From positions 25,047,001-25,111,000 of the forward strand of contig NC_079885.1 of assembly GCF_029227915.1 (NCBI RefSeq): 64,000 nucleotides of DNA, in the 5' to 3' direction. The stretch is from Hydractinia symbiolongicarpus (lineage: Eukaryota > Cnidaria > Hydrozoa > Anthoathecata > Hydractiniidae). Shown in pieces: positions 1 through 12,309 of this stretch. Numbering within the stretch: position 1 is the stretch's first letter; each line of letters starts with the position of its first letter. The translations under genes and the position numbers were made by a program. The notes below the pieces were generated by a model. It made no database searches. It worked only from the letters and a program-made list of their open reading frames with translations, and had not been told where the DNA came from.

Positions 1-1780
1 TTTGGTGTTGTTGACCACACTTTTCTATTTACTTACTTGTTTTATGAAACAAAAGGCTTTTATTACCGTCTTTTTTTCATTTAGATTAAGATTTAATCAC
101 GGAAACGTTTTCTGCTGCTATATAATAAAAGTATTACCACTTTTGATACCAGCTTAGCCATCGCTTGGTCAGCTGAAATCTAAAATCAAGAAGCATCTTT
201 GTTCTGATATTTTTGGTAGCAGACCCTGAAAGATTTCTACCGATTGTACGTAGTGACACCTTTCTATCACGTATTTCTGTGCTAAATGTCTATAAGCTGT
301 AACTTAAAAAAAGTGTCTTGGGCGTAATTTTGAAAATGCATTTAAGTCGACTTCAACCCTTTTAAATTTTCAAAATAGGGAAGTTCTGACTAAACTCTGA
401 TTTTGTAGGTGTTGCATAGTCCAAGTTGCAAGATATTTAACAAAGTTCTCTGGAAATGAAAGCAAGTGTATCCATAAGGTAGGTATGACTTTATATTTAA
501 AACGGATAATTTCGTATTTTTTCTAAAGAAATTAGTGCGCAAATCTTTACTTACTTTTCGTGTTTGATTGTTTTTAAAATTGGCAGCTGATTATGTTAAT
601 AAACACATTCCACGCTTTGCAAAAGCTGCTTTTTGCTGCTAAAATAAATGTATAATTGCAAGAAGTATTTTTTCTTCTTTCAGGTTTTAAAATATGAACG
701 AAAATTTTATTTTCCAAAGTACCTGCAATGTGACGAAGTAAAAAACGAACTTGGCGCAATTTCTTTTGTTTGGGCTCAACATTGCACACTTTGGATAAAG
801 TCTCACTATATGTAAACTATGACGAATCTCTCACGAACTTAAACCTCAATTAAGGTGAAAAAGATGAAGATTATATTTAGGATGAGGCTTACAAGCCACC
901 TGGACCAACTGCGCTTACTTACCTGAATATTTGACTTCAGGATTAAATGAATCAAACGTAATGTTAACCCAATTCTTCAAAACTAAAGGGAGGGGGGTTG
1001 GGGTGGTTTGAACCCCCCCCCCCCAAAAAAAAAAAAAAAAAATTGAAGGTGTAACGATAAACATAAGTTAGTTAAAAAATTTTAAGACGGGGGACTAAAT
1101 CAATAAACGTGACTAGTAAATCGTTTCACCACAATGGCATCTATAAGAATATCTAAAATTAACCTAACAGCTTCTGAAAGAAAATCATATGCAAGGTGAT
1201 AATATATTTTGTTAATTATTTTGCCTAAAAGAAATAATAATCCGAAATCTCTGAAATCCCGATAAAGGTGTGTAACAAATGCGTGTAAACTTCAAAGCGT
1301 GTACTTAGTTTAAAAGTAACATGTTTTAGTCCGATGCGTTCCGGATCAGTTGAAACGTCCTGAACATCATCTCAGTTATTTGCAGAAGACTTTTTCTGCA
1401 GTGTTTGTATGCTTTTGTATACTAAATATAATACTTCAATAATTTATGTGTGTACAAATCTTCGCGCACTGGCGCGCATACAAAACGTATAATACATAAA
1501 TTGCACGACAACCGTTTCACTTCAATGTTAGGGTGTGCAAAATAGACATTTTTAAGTCATTCTAACCGTAGAAAGACATGGAGAACAAGGAACTCGTCGG
1601 TTATAGCGCTTTTTAACAAACAGTTAATTTTGCGCTCACGCATACAATTTCTGATCAATAGCTGCCACATGCACAAGTCATCAAACATGTATATAGGATA
1701 GAATGGCATGGTCAGAATCAATTAGGCACAATGCATACTTATTACCATAATATTACTCAAATAAATGGTGCCCAGAGAAG
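1..1780. other. No gene recognised; contains a C/A homopolymer tract
   Basis: I see no coding motif, RNA gene or terminal repeat here on either strand. A run of C followed directly by a run of A (about 1011-1042) is a low-complexity tract where assembly length may be unreliable. The short open frame at 574-789 on the minus strand has no recognisable motif and is probably chance. Confidence 0.6.
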
Positions 1781-2109
1781 TTAACAATGTAATGAGGATA
1801 TACCATGCCACCAAATCCATTTATTCAGAACATTACAAACACATCCAACAAACTCATCAAAAACAAGCAACCTTTATAATCTAATCAATATCAAAACCAT
1901 GCCGCACAGTTAAATCAACAAAAAACGTCACTAAAGTCATATCCAATATCACTACAAACAGCAGCTGTTGCGAATCCTTTTGCTCAACTAACTGCTCTGA
2001 TGAGAACTTGAACGACTTCCTCTTAACTCAGGTCACTTTTAACCGTTATATTTAGAAAATTCTAAGTGTCTCCCTCTAGATTTATAATATCCGTTGTTTA
2101 TGTGTTTAA

Positions 2110-2850
2110 CCCTATTCGGTCCGGGGGGGCGGAATCCGCCCCCCCCTGACGGTTTTTTTTTAATAACTCCTGATTGCTTTGTTATATGGCTATGATACTT
2201 ACTGAGTTTTAACATTTATCTATTAGACACCTGCATGTAAATTTTTTAGATCCCATACCTTTCAGAGGCTTTGATATTGGCCATTACTCGAAACTACCCC
2301 TAAAAATCTCTATGAAATCCTTGTAATGGAGAAAATATAATAACTCCTGTTAGGATTATCCTTAGAACTTGAAACTTGCAACACAACTTTGTTTCATTAA
2401 GAAGAATCATTTTGAATAATTTGAACACGTGACTAATCCGATTTCCCGATTTTGTCGGATTTTACCCGAAAATCGGAAAAAAACGGATTTACGGGCAATT
2501 TTTGGCAATTTTTTATCCGATCCATGTAAAAACCGTAAGATATGTTAAATAACTTTTATTTAGCTTTCAGAAACTTCAAACAGAATGTAAAAATTCGCTC
2601 TAGAACAAAAGTAATTATATTTTAAGCAGATAGTGGCATTTTTAAAAATTTTTAAGCTTTTGATGACGTCACAGAAAATGTGCTGACGCAAGCAATTTTG
2701 TTTTGGCGCCATTTTGTTCCTTTTATGACGTACTATTAGTGTGCCAAGTTTGATTCAATTTGAACAATCCTATAAAAAGTTATTGAGGGGGGGCGGAATC
2801 CGCCCCCCCCCCGGTCATAGTATGTTCGAAAAACCCCGGACCGAATAGGG
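2110..2850. mobile_element. piggyBac-like MITE, copy 1 (741 bp, TTAA-flanked)
   Basis: The element begins CCCTATTCGGTCCGGGG and ends with the inverted form of the same sequence, and TTAA lies on both sides (2106-2109 and 2851-2854). TTAA duplication and CCC...GGG ends are the signature of piggyBac-superfamily transposition. Just inside each end is a G/C-rich hairpin built on a GGCGGAATCCGCC palindrome. There is no coding sequence, so it is non-autonomous. A second, inverted and internally deleted copy lies at 55995-56459. The empty site is preserved in the duplicated segment at 7304-7307. Confidence 0.9.
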
Positions 2851-4318
2851 TTAAAGTAGTTTCTCGCTACTTCAAATGGGTAGATTATTCTGCATTCTAG
2901 AGCAAAATTAAATAGTATCTAAACAAGTCGCTCGTACATGTTGAATGCTAGCACCTAGTTAATCATTCTTGTTTGACGAACGTTTCCGGGTTAAAAGTTG
3001 TGCGATCGAGTCCATTTATCGCATTACCAAGTGATTTTATAGGTAGGGGAAGAGGGGAGGGTTTAAAGTGCCTATAGTTCATGACTTCTGACATGATGAT
3101 TGTTAATTTGTTTGTAGGCTAGATCATATGTTACTTTCTCTTTTATATAATTAGCTTGTTGCAGTTTGAAATCAACATTAAAACTCTACTACTTCTTTCT
3201 TAAATCAGTAACTATCAATGTGCCGGCCATGGCATAGGTTGAATTTTAACGTTTTACAGATGTCCGCATATGTACGTTGTATTTTTTACTTAGTGGTGTT
3301 GGTATCCTTCTGTTGTATTTTGTAATAATATAATAAAAAGTGCAATATTGTTTATTGTTTATTGGATGTAGACAGAGGCGTTAGTGTCCTTTTATTGTAG
3401 TTTGTAATAGTCTAATAGAAAGTTTTGACTAGGCTTGTGCTACATAGTGAAAAAGAACGAGATCGATGTTTAAAAATAGCGAACTATCAAATTAGCTAAT
3501 TGTAATTGTATTACATTGTGAAGCCGTGTGCAAGGTTAATTCGTTTAGTCGCTCACTAAAAGATTTAACTGTCTAGATATTGGTGTCTCAAGTCTGTTTT
3601 TGTTTTTAAAAAGGGGTAGTTACTGTGCAGGAAACTTTTGTCTGCTTTAGAAAATTCCCATTGTATTATACAGTCTGCTGCATAGCCTTGCCGCGAATTA
3701 AAAGGTATTAGTTTATTTACAGCTTATATTCCAACAGATGTGAATGACAACCGCTCAGGCGCTATTTTTTCCTTCATAATGCGTACAGAAGAGTTTTGCG
3801 CCGTTCTCATACCATAATTAGTCGCCTGATTATACAAATGTTGATTAAATTAGGACATATAATTTGGTTTCTGTTCGTACTTTTACTTTGTCTCATAGTC
3901 AGTTCGAAAAAAATACGATTATAAGACTTCATCATAACAGAATTTTTTGCACTTACGTACAGCGCAACTTGCAGAACTAATTTTTTTTAATACTGACCCT
4001 CAGTCAATAACTGGTATAAGCCCTTCCAAAATGCACGTTCTTCAAATTAAGCGAATAATTTCAACCATTTCGGTCTATATGCTCACCACCACAAACATAA
4101 CCATGTACCGATCCTCTGATGCAAACACGCTACCAAGTGTGCATAGTAAAAAGTAATAGAACGAATCCGACTGTTTCAATGTAAACAATTATCATGATAG
4201 ACCAAACCATGTACCGACCGTCTCTTCAGGCGTACAAAATCTTATAACTTTAAGTTTGCACGTTTTTACGGTTTAAATCGTTCTGGGGCTTCCCAGAAGA
4301 ACGGTTATATGACCTACT

Positions 4319-4376
4319 TATATTTTCAAGGAAATTTACTACGTTTTTACTACTAGTGAATTTCCTTGAAAATATA
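4319..4376. repeat. Perfect-arm hairpin
   Basis: An inverted repeat with arms of about 17-19 bases (ATATTTTCAAGGAAATT and its complement) surrounds an 18-20 base loop. It lies in copy A of the duplicated segment; copy B (near 8340-8390) shows only a poor match to the arms. It may be the remnant of a small palindromic MITE. Confidence 0.6.
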
Positions 4377-4699
4377 TTATTAGGGCGTGCTATATTACAC
4401 AGATATCTCATATCGATCTACAGGTTTATCCAATCGATGTTAATATTGTCTTACCGCGCATGTGCTTTCACAAATAAGAAATATGTTTTTAGAATAAATT
4501 GAAATACGTTAGAATACATTTAACTAATCCGGTACAATAATTCACACAGATTGGTCCAGGATATTTTAAACATATAACCAGGCGTGGAGGGGGTGATTCT
4601 GCATTCTCCAAAAGATCTTTTTTTCTGCCCGGTGATCAAAAAAATTAAAATTTATCCACAATATCGCTATATTATTTGAGGTTAACATTACGAAAAAAA

Positions 4700-5340
4700 T
4701 TGGAAAATCAAAGGGCTGCGGAGCGGGAAGAGGTACCCTATGTTCGCAAGCAAAAATTTTTACGGCAAAATTACCCCAGGCGACTTTGACCCCCAGGGCT
4801 CTTTCTTTTTACAATAGGAGTCAAGGTGCTCAGCAAGTGCAACTCACTTGAACTGAACTTAGACTGAATTATTTAGCCACAAATCGTTTATTAAAAGTTT
4901 TGCAGAGTAAGCATTCTAGTACCCAGAGGTGTTTGCGGTAAATATTGAAAAACATCAAGAACGGTGTACACACATTTAAAAGTTGCAAACTAACGGATAA
5001 CATCGTGTTCAGTTTAATTTCTTTTTTGTGTTTCATTATATAACACCAACAACATTAAACTATCCCGCGTGCGTAAACTTTCGACAGTTATCAACCAATA
5101 CAGTAAAAAGGCATTCGATTATTTTGTTTGCTAAACTAAGTTAAATTACAAGACAAAGAAAGAGTATAAGAAAAGAGAGTTTTAAATATTCCTTAACTGG
5201 AAAAATAAAATAAATTTTAGCTAGGTGACAAATACTATATGCCGACATTTTTTTTCAACCTTGTTTTTTGCCGACTTTTTCCTCCTTGGTGCTAATTTTT
5301 ATCAATTTTATGATATTTTTCCGACTTTTTATTTTTGCCG
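4700..5340. other. No feature recognised
   Basis: AT-rich sequence without open reading frames or repeat structure that I can name. A short motif built around 'gccgactttt' recurs several times at 5240-5360 next to the LINE fragment, perhaps decayed simple repeat or LINE 3' sequence. Confidence 0.5.
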
Positions 5341-5341
5341 A

Positions 5342-6700
5342 CTAACTTTTTTGCCGACTTTTTTTTGACCGATAAGGTATCTTTACCAGCAAGCATATTT
5401 GAAGTTCTTTACAATATTTGTTAAATAATATTTCTATACTAAAACTATCTATACTATCGCCCTCGTTTTGTAGGTACTGGTTAAATAATCTATAATTTAA
5501 AAGACATGGTTTTATTTTAGTGTAAAGAGAACTAAAAGCAGGTTCGGAAGTTTGTTGTGATTTTTTCCCCAAAGTTGGAGAACCGTACTGGTACAATGAC
5601 GCTAGTAGTCTCTTCGTGATTTCTTCGTTTATAATGAGTGATGGATCGATTTGCATACCAATAGATTTATATGATTGTACACAGTTTAGTTTCAGTGGCA
5701 GTACCAAGGAGCATGCTCTCTGTTTTATTGATCTTCAAACTCAAGAAGAGATTGTCCTGCGCTTACCATCTGTGTACTGCGGCGATGTCTTCACGTAGTT
5801 TCTTTTTTATAAATTCAGTGTGTTTCCCATATACATATATAACATTATCGTCTGTCTATGTAATGATTTTATAATGACGCAAACCCCAATGAATGTCATC
5901 CAACAGCAGTATGAATAATATTGGACGGAGAATTGATCGTTGTGGTGTTCAAATTTTTTTGAAAATATTCCACTGTAATTTACTAGTTAACGTCCGCCAA
6001 AAAGATAATTCTCAAACCACGACAGCGTCGAGTCTTCTACTCCATAAGTAGATAGCTTGGACAATAATGACAAGCATATTATCAAACAATCAACAAATTT
6101 GCGCTGGTTAGATTAATCTTGTCGATATTCTTAGGGATATCATCAATCAGCAACGTCGAACGTTTTAATCTAAAACCAAACTGACTGTTCTTTAAAAGGT
6201 GATTATTTTCGAGATATTCGAAAAGTTGAGGATTTACTGATTTCTTGGGGGGTTTTGTTAGACAGAGTAGTACTTAAATTGGACGATAGTTATTAAACTC
6301 CGATGTTGACTGTCATAATTTGCATACAGGTGTTACTTGTATACAGGTATTTTACTATAGTAAGGACCTATTCATAATGTAAGCGATTGATTTAGACATC
6401 ACATCAACATCTTTTAATAAGTTCGGTGGTAAGTTGTCTATTCCAAACGCTTTGCTTTATTTAATTCTTCTCAGTTTTTGATCAACTTCTTTTGCTGTGA
6501 CTGATTGAAATGCAAATTTCGGAGTCGTACGAATGCAGGATGTAAAGTATGTAGTAGTTTCGTAGCGATACTTGAGAAAAACTATCTGAGTTCATTGGAT
6601 ATGATGCGCTTTTTACTTACTGTTTTGCCATCGACTGAGAATGTAGCGGAGGAAGTCTTGCTTTCTTCGTTTTTTTGGAAATATTTTTGTTAATAATTTC
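5342..6700 (-). pseudogene. Decayed LINE reverse transcriptase fragment
   Basis: Read on the minus strand, pieces of a non-LTR retrotransposon RT appear in order but in different frames. Near 6180-6240 comes an LEYLENN-HLL-QFGFR-like block (fingers). Near 5900-5950 is a block resembling the G-PQ-SIL-P-LF motif, and near 5850 TDDNVIY, a degenerate form of the catalytic (Y/F)ADD box. At 5342-5707 follows an open stretch of 121 codons resembling the thumb region that follows 'GMQIDPSL'. The aspartate pair is present, but several stops and frameshifts make the protein unusable. The 5' end and endonuclease are missing or unrecognisable. The clade is not certain; the motifs are of the CR1/Jockey general type. 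Confidence 0.7.
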
Positions 6701-6984
6701 TATAATGTGTCAGGTGAGTTCCCCTTAAGTAAATTGCTTCCCATTTCATTGCGGAGTTTTTGTTGATTTTTGGTTTCAGGAAATTTACTTACACCTAGCG
6801 TGACTGATTAAAGGAGGTCTATGCTGGTTACTTAAAGTTCAGGCACATGTTTAATCTCAATTTAAGGAACGGGTTCTATTAACGGCGTTCATCTAATGGA
6901 CAGCAATTGCATGTCTGCGAGCTAATTTAGAAACTATGGCTCTTGTAATCAAAAACGCCACTAAAATGATAGCAGTAAAGTCAA

Positions 6985-8700
6985 AACATAACCATGTAAT
7001 GACGACATACTTGCCTTCTCACTTTATACACTTATACAGAATAGCACCAACAAATCTCACAAACTTACCGAAAACAACCGAAAACAACCGACCGTTTTAA
7101 TTTTAATCTAAACAATGTCATAACCGTGGCAAACAATTAAAGCAACAAATACATCACTCAAGTTATATCCAATATTAAAACGACTAGCAACAGTTTCAAA
7201 ATCAAATCCGTTTACTGAACAAAGTACTGCAATGAAAACTCGGACGACATTAGAAAGTTCTCAGTGTCCCCTTTTATATTTGTAATATTTGTTGTCTATG
7301 TGGTTAAAATCGCTGCTTCAAATGCGTAGATTTGTTTTGCATCCTTGAGCAAATTTTAATAGTCTATTAACAGGTTGCTTGTAGATGTTGCTCATTGTTT
7401 TCTGTAACATATCCATCCTAGTACCTTGTTTATTCATTTTTGTGAGACGAGTTCATAACGTTTTCGTTTTAAACGTTGTACGAGCAAGTCCAATTATCTC
7501 AGTACCAACTAATGCGTTAAATAACGTATTATAGCATATTACTTTTATACAGTTTGGGAGGAGGGAAATAAGGGTTCAAAGTGTCCCAAAGTGCGAAGCG
7601 TTAGTTTTAAAACCAGTAATACTACTGTTTTAATCAGTAACTATTAATAAACCTGTTCCCAGAACTTCAAGTTACAGATTAAATTTTATTCTCGGGACGT
7701 TTTACAGATGTAAAGTACGTTGTATTTTTTACTCCGCAATCTATCTTCAATGTGCACAAGGTTGTTTATTATTTCATTGCATGTAGCAAATGACGTTACC
7801 GTTTCTTTTTTGCTGTATTTTGTAATGACTTTGTTGATTAGACTTGCCCTACATAGTAAAAAAGAAAAATGCTGCAACAGTTCATTCAAATAGGACATAC
7901 AATTTAACTTTTCTTTGCGCTCTTACTTTGTTTCATAGCAAGACTTTATTCCAACACAATTTATGCACTCGTACAGCGTGACTTGCGCAACTGAATTTTC
8001 TCAATGCTGATCCTCGCAGTCAATAATTTGTGTAACGTACCACCAATTCCACGTCTTTCCTACTACCCGAAGAAATCCAAAGATATCAGACTATATATCT
8101 ACAATGTCAAACGAGACCATTTACCGCTCCTCTTCTTGCCAAAAACTCGACGACTATGCATAGTACACACTAACAGAAGGAATTCAACCGTTTCAATCTG
8201 AAATACCATAACAGACAAAACCATGTACCGACCTCCTAATTGCCATGACAATTGCCCTGGACCTACATATTTTATACCCAGATTAAGCCACTATGGGCAG
8301 ACTAAACTTCTGGACACGGACATCAACTAAGAACGGCAGTGTGATCTACTTTAAATGTCACCGTTTTTACTACTGGTGCTCCTGATAGTCCCGATCAATG
8401 CCATGCTAGTGTAACACCTGCAAATTAAGCATATATCGGATACCGATCTAAAGGTTTCTCCAATCAATGAAGCAACATTATACGGGGCGCAGCGCGTGAA
8501 ATATTGTCTTACCGTGCATACAATATCTGTCTTACTATATACCTAATTAATCCTTGTTTTTTTACAAGTAAGAAATCTGTTTGTAGAATGCATTAGAAAG
8601 TTTGAATACTTTCAACCAACCATGCACAATAATTACCCCTTTTCATACAAATAACCGGGGATAAAGGCTGATCACCCTTTCCAAAAGACCTTTTGAAAAT
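6985..8700 (+). repeat. Segmental duplication, copy B
   Basis: The partner of 1780-4700 in the same orientation. It is shorter because the MITE insertion and several smaller blocks of copy A are absent. The pre-insertion TTAA (7304-7307) aligns exactly with the TTAA pair around the MITE in copy A. The right boundary is near 8700, where the match around 'ccaaaaga' to about 4615 fades. No gene is recognisable; the open frames at 7686-7898 and 8004-8201 lie in repeat sequence and look like chance. Confidence 0.75.
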
Positions 8701-11700
8701 AAAAGCAAACTTGACATACTCGTAGTAGCTACAACATGAAACAACAAAGTAAGTTTTTGCTTATGTCGTCTCTGACCCGTTTAAAATTGCTGAAAGACGT
8801 CTTTAATAGACGGAAAATACACTTTTTTGTGACATGTTAACCACATTTCAAAGACATTCTCGTAGGTAACTGCCAAGTCAGTCTTGCTTTAAATATATTT
8901 AGCTGATGCATAGTAGGATTTTAGTAATTTTAACTCTGATGGAAGTATGAAAAACAACCAAAGAGAAGGCAAAACAATGATGAAGTATTTGTGGAAGAAA
9001 TTTATATTTCTATGAATGAACAATTTTTTGAGAGGAACATAATTTTTATAGCCAACAACAAGAATAAAAAAACAATATGATCGGTTAATTTTCTTGTTCT
9101 ACAAGATCGACCTTCTTTGATTGGATGATCAATGAGCGACAGGTAAGCACCATATACTTTTTACATGTTCTTAAGATTCTGTAAACTTTTGTTTACATTT
9201 TTAATGGGTGGGACAAATCATTTGACAATAGAAGACGATTTAATTAGCAAGGAATTCTATTCTATACTACATTAGAATCCCGTTTAGTCTACACCAGGCA
9301 GCTCCGACAATCGCTTAGTCGTTTCATGCTCTTTTTGGACTATTCAAGAAAAAATACTGTATTTTAGTCGTACCCCGGATATCTCGGACATTAGCTTAAG
9401 TTGTATCATTTTTCTCGGTCCCTTAAGCATGGTTCACAATCATTCAACGGAGAGACGCGTTAAATGAAATTTGTCAGATAGCAACCATTTTATCATTGTT
9501 TAATCTAATTTTCCGAATTAGGATTTGTGAAGGGATTAAAAAATGCACAATGATAAATCTTTATTACCCGCCGTCAACGTGAATATTTTCCACTTTTTTT
9601 ATAGTAGCTGTATTGTTTTTAACAGTGAAGGCTTCAAGACCCATGGTGTAGGATGGTTATATAGATCAGAATATCTTTTACACTGCAGAGAAGTGCGGAT
9701 TTGAATCTCACTACTTTTCCATATGGTGTACTCTCACTAATAAACGAATCCACTTGATTTGCTGAAGTAAATTTTACGGTTTTCTTTAGAAAAATGGTGC
9801 CCCTGGACTTCGAAAAAAACAACAACAATAGAACGGTCCCTAAGTAAAGTTAGAAGTAGAAAATAAAGGCTAGAGTTTGAAGTGGATTAAAAATCAATAA
9901 TAGTAAGAACTTTGATATTTTCACACGTTTAGTTTTTATGTCACTGGAGCAAGCAGACTCGCAGTTTTATGTTTTAACGCTTTTTTAAAAAAAAACTTAA
10001 CCACCATATTTGTTTATGTTTGTGTGGCATAATTAATGTGTCCCCTGACGTGTAACTAATGCATTTGTCCTAAAATTCAAAATGCTACATAAAGCTGTTG
10101 GCTGACTAAAAAACGGAAATCTTTGGTTTGTTGAACTGTAGTGTTATTAATTTTACATTACTATTGTTTCTCTTTATATGTGTTTTACTAAGCATAAATA
10201 ACTAGCTTTAGTTTTAGGTAAGTGTTACCAGCTTAAGTATATTTAACTGGGTGTCTTAGCTACTGTTAGCTAGCTAATGTTAGCCTCCAAGTCCAGCTTC
10301 CCCATGCCGTCATGGCTAGCCCTAACCTATGACTTCTGTTATTATTCCTCTTTTTTAATTATCTATAGCTAATTACCATAGTTTCCAAATTTCTCTTCTT
10401 TTTTGAGCAAGAACTATGATGTAACAAGCTACCTACAAAATCTTTCAAAGACTTGAACTTTTGCAGAATAGTAGGATGTATTTTTATGCCCATATAGTAT
10501 AGATGAATTTCGTTGTTTACATTTTTAGTAGTAAGATCTTTCGGCTTCGGCATTTGCGTGGCAGAGAAAAGGATTAGGGTGCTAGGTGAAGCAAAGTAAT
10601 TTGCAAAGTAAAAGACTTTCGGCAGACACAAATTTCAAACGGAAAAATTTTCAGACAAAAAAAAATCCGAAAGATTTTCAGTCCGAAAATATTGGTTTTT
10701 AATGTAGTCAAAGTTGTGCACTTTTTTAGAATTTCGTTACAACAAATAACAACACGTTACAACTACCACTTTGATGTGTTACAAAGCGTTAAAAGAAAAT
10801 GTAGACAAAATTACCTTCTTTAAATGGCTTTGGTTCGGGATTTTTGCCATTACGATAAAAATACTGTACACATACTCCGGAAAATTCTAACAAACTCTAA
10901 TTGGCAAGCATATAATGTAATTGTAGTCTAGAACAATTTGATTATAGATTATTGTATAGTCTGCGGCACAAAAAAAACAATAAAAAGTGTTAACAAATAC
11001 AACAACAAATTACTGTCAAAAAGATCTACTCGCAGTGCATGATTATAGTCTGCGGCACAAAAAACACTAAATTTAAAATTAGAAAATTTATATATATATA
11101 TAATTAAAAGTACTGTTGTTTTACCAGACTGCAAAAATTGGCGGAGCTCTGACTGTTCCTAGTTGTAATATTTGACTGGCTCTGTCTAAGAATGCGTGTT
11201 TTATCTTTTGTGTTCGTGTTGAATTTAAATGTGGAGCACAACAGTACATTATACCAGGTAATATCATTGATTCATAAATTCATAAGTTCTGACAATATGT
11301 ATTTGTTGGCAATCATTGCAAAGTTGTTCTAAGAAATCATGTTCGACTTTGTGACGTGACTGCTGAAAATACAGATCTTCACGAACAGTTTCTTTGTCCG
11401 TATGGTTTATTTAGTCAAATTGAACCACTTCTTTTTTGTAAATGAAAACGCCAAAGATAAAAAAACGCGTTTTATTGCTGAATAAAAAACAAATTACTCA
11501 CCCGTCGCCGTTAGTAGTTACCTTTGTATGGCTAGGTGTTGGGTAACGCTTTCCCTTAATTAATTAGGACGCTTTTCAACTGTAATTTACCAAGAAAATC
11601 TTTTTTGTGCTGTTGTGGCGCTCTATTGTCAGTGCGATTACCAGTTGTTTTGCAGTCTATAAAAAGCGCCGTTTCAAAAATAGCACGTTGAAAGTTATAT

Positions 11701-12300
11701 ATAGCAATCGTTGTACTAAACTTCTTATGAGTTAAAATAACAACGAAAGTCTTTTGTTGTGTTTGAAGTAACTCCGTCAACGTTGACATTAATTTTATCA
11801 GCCTGCATATGTCGTTTAAATAATTAATCCCCTGTTGATATCTTTAGATTACAAAAAAATACAATAACATTTCTTGGTTGGATGGATTACGTGGCAATGT
11901 TCTAATAAAAACCATTTCACAACTTTTTAGTTTTAGCAATGTAAAATATTCTTGTACGCAAAATACGGCTCTGTTGCACTTTAAAAAGATATTCTTATTT
12001 TTCCATTGAATAGAAATTGTCATTTAGAAACAGTAAATGTTTATTCCCCAATTTTACCACTGAATTCAAGGAAGGCCTAACACTGTGAATGTAAAAGAAG
12101 AAGCGGTTTGACATTACAAAACATCATTAATTTCTGGCCTATGCCTAATCAGAAAAAAAGCTAGTCGTGGTAAAATAACACCCACGCCCCTCCCCTCCCC
12201 CTCCAAACCAACACTATACCTGGTAATATCACCACCTCTATATCCAATCACTTTGCGCAATTTCTTGTACTAAATCAGAGTGACTGACTTGTAAATAATC
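8700..12300. other. No gene recognised; one short direct repeat
   Basis: No motif-bearing reading frame is visible. A block of about 21 bases (TATAGTCTGCGGCACAAAAAA) occurs twice, at about 10954-10975 and 11044-11064, some 90 bases apart. A minus-strand frame at 10359-10631 (90 codons) has no recognisable domain and no convincing splice context, so I do not call it a gene. Confidence 0.55.
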
Positions 12301-12309
12301 CTGCTCCTA

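Larger units (their letters stand above)
1780..4700 (+). repeat. Segmental duplication, copy A
   Basis: This stretch aligns by eye, block after block and in the same order, with 6985-8700. Matching blocks include the region around 1900-2100 with 7100-7300, 2860-2950 with 7305-7400, 3290-3470 with 7720-7870, and 3950-4260 with 7960-8250. Identity is moderate, with many small indels, so the duplication is old. Copy A contains the piggyBac-like MITE at 2110-2850, which copy B lacks. I recognise no coding capacity. It could be two copies of a long unnamed repeat or a true tandem duplication with period near 5.2 kb. Confidence 0.75.

Noticed and set aside
574-789. Small minus-strand frame as a gene
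   Set aside because: No motif, no splice context, ordinary length for chance in AT-rich DNA.
1011-1042. C-run followed by A-run as a regulatory tract
   Set aside because: Low complexity without context; possibly an assembly artefact.
10359-10631. 90-codon minus-strand frame as a gene
   Set aside because: Protein-like in places but no recognisable domain or splice signals.
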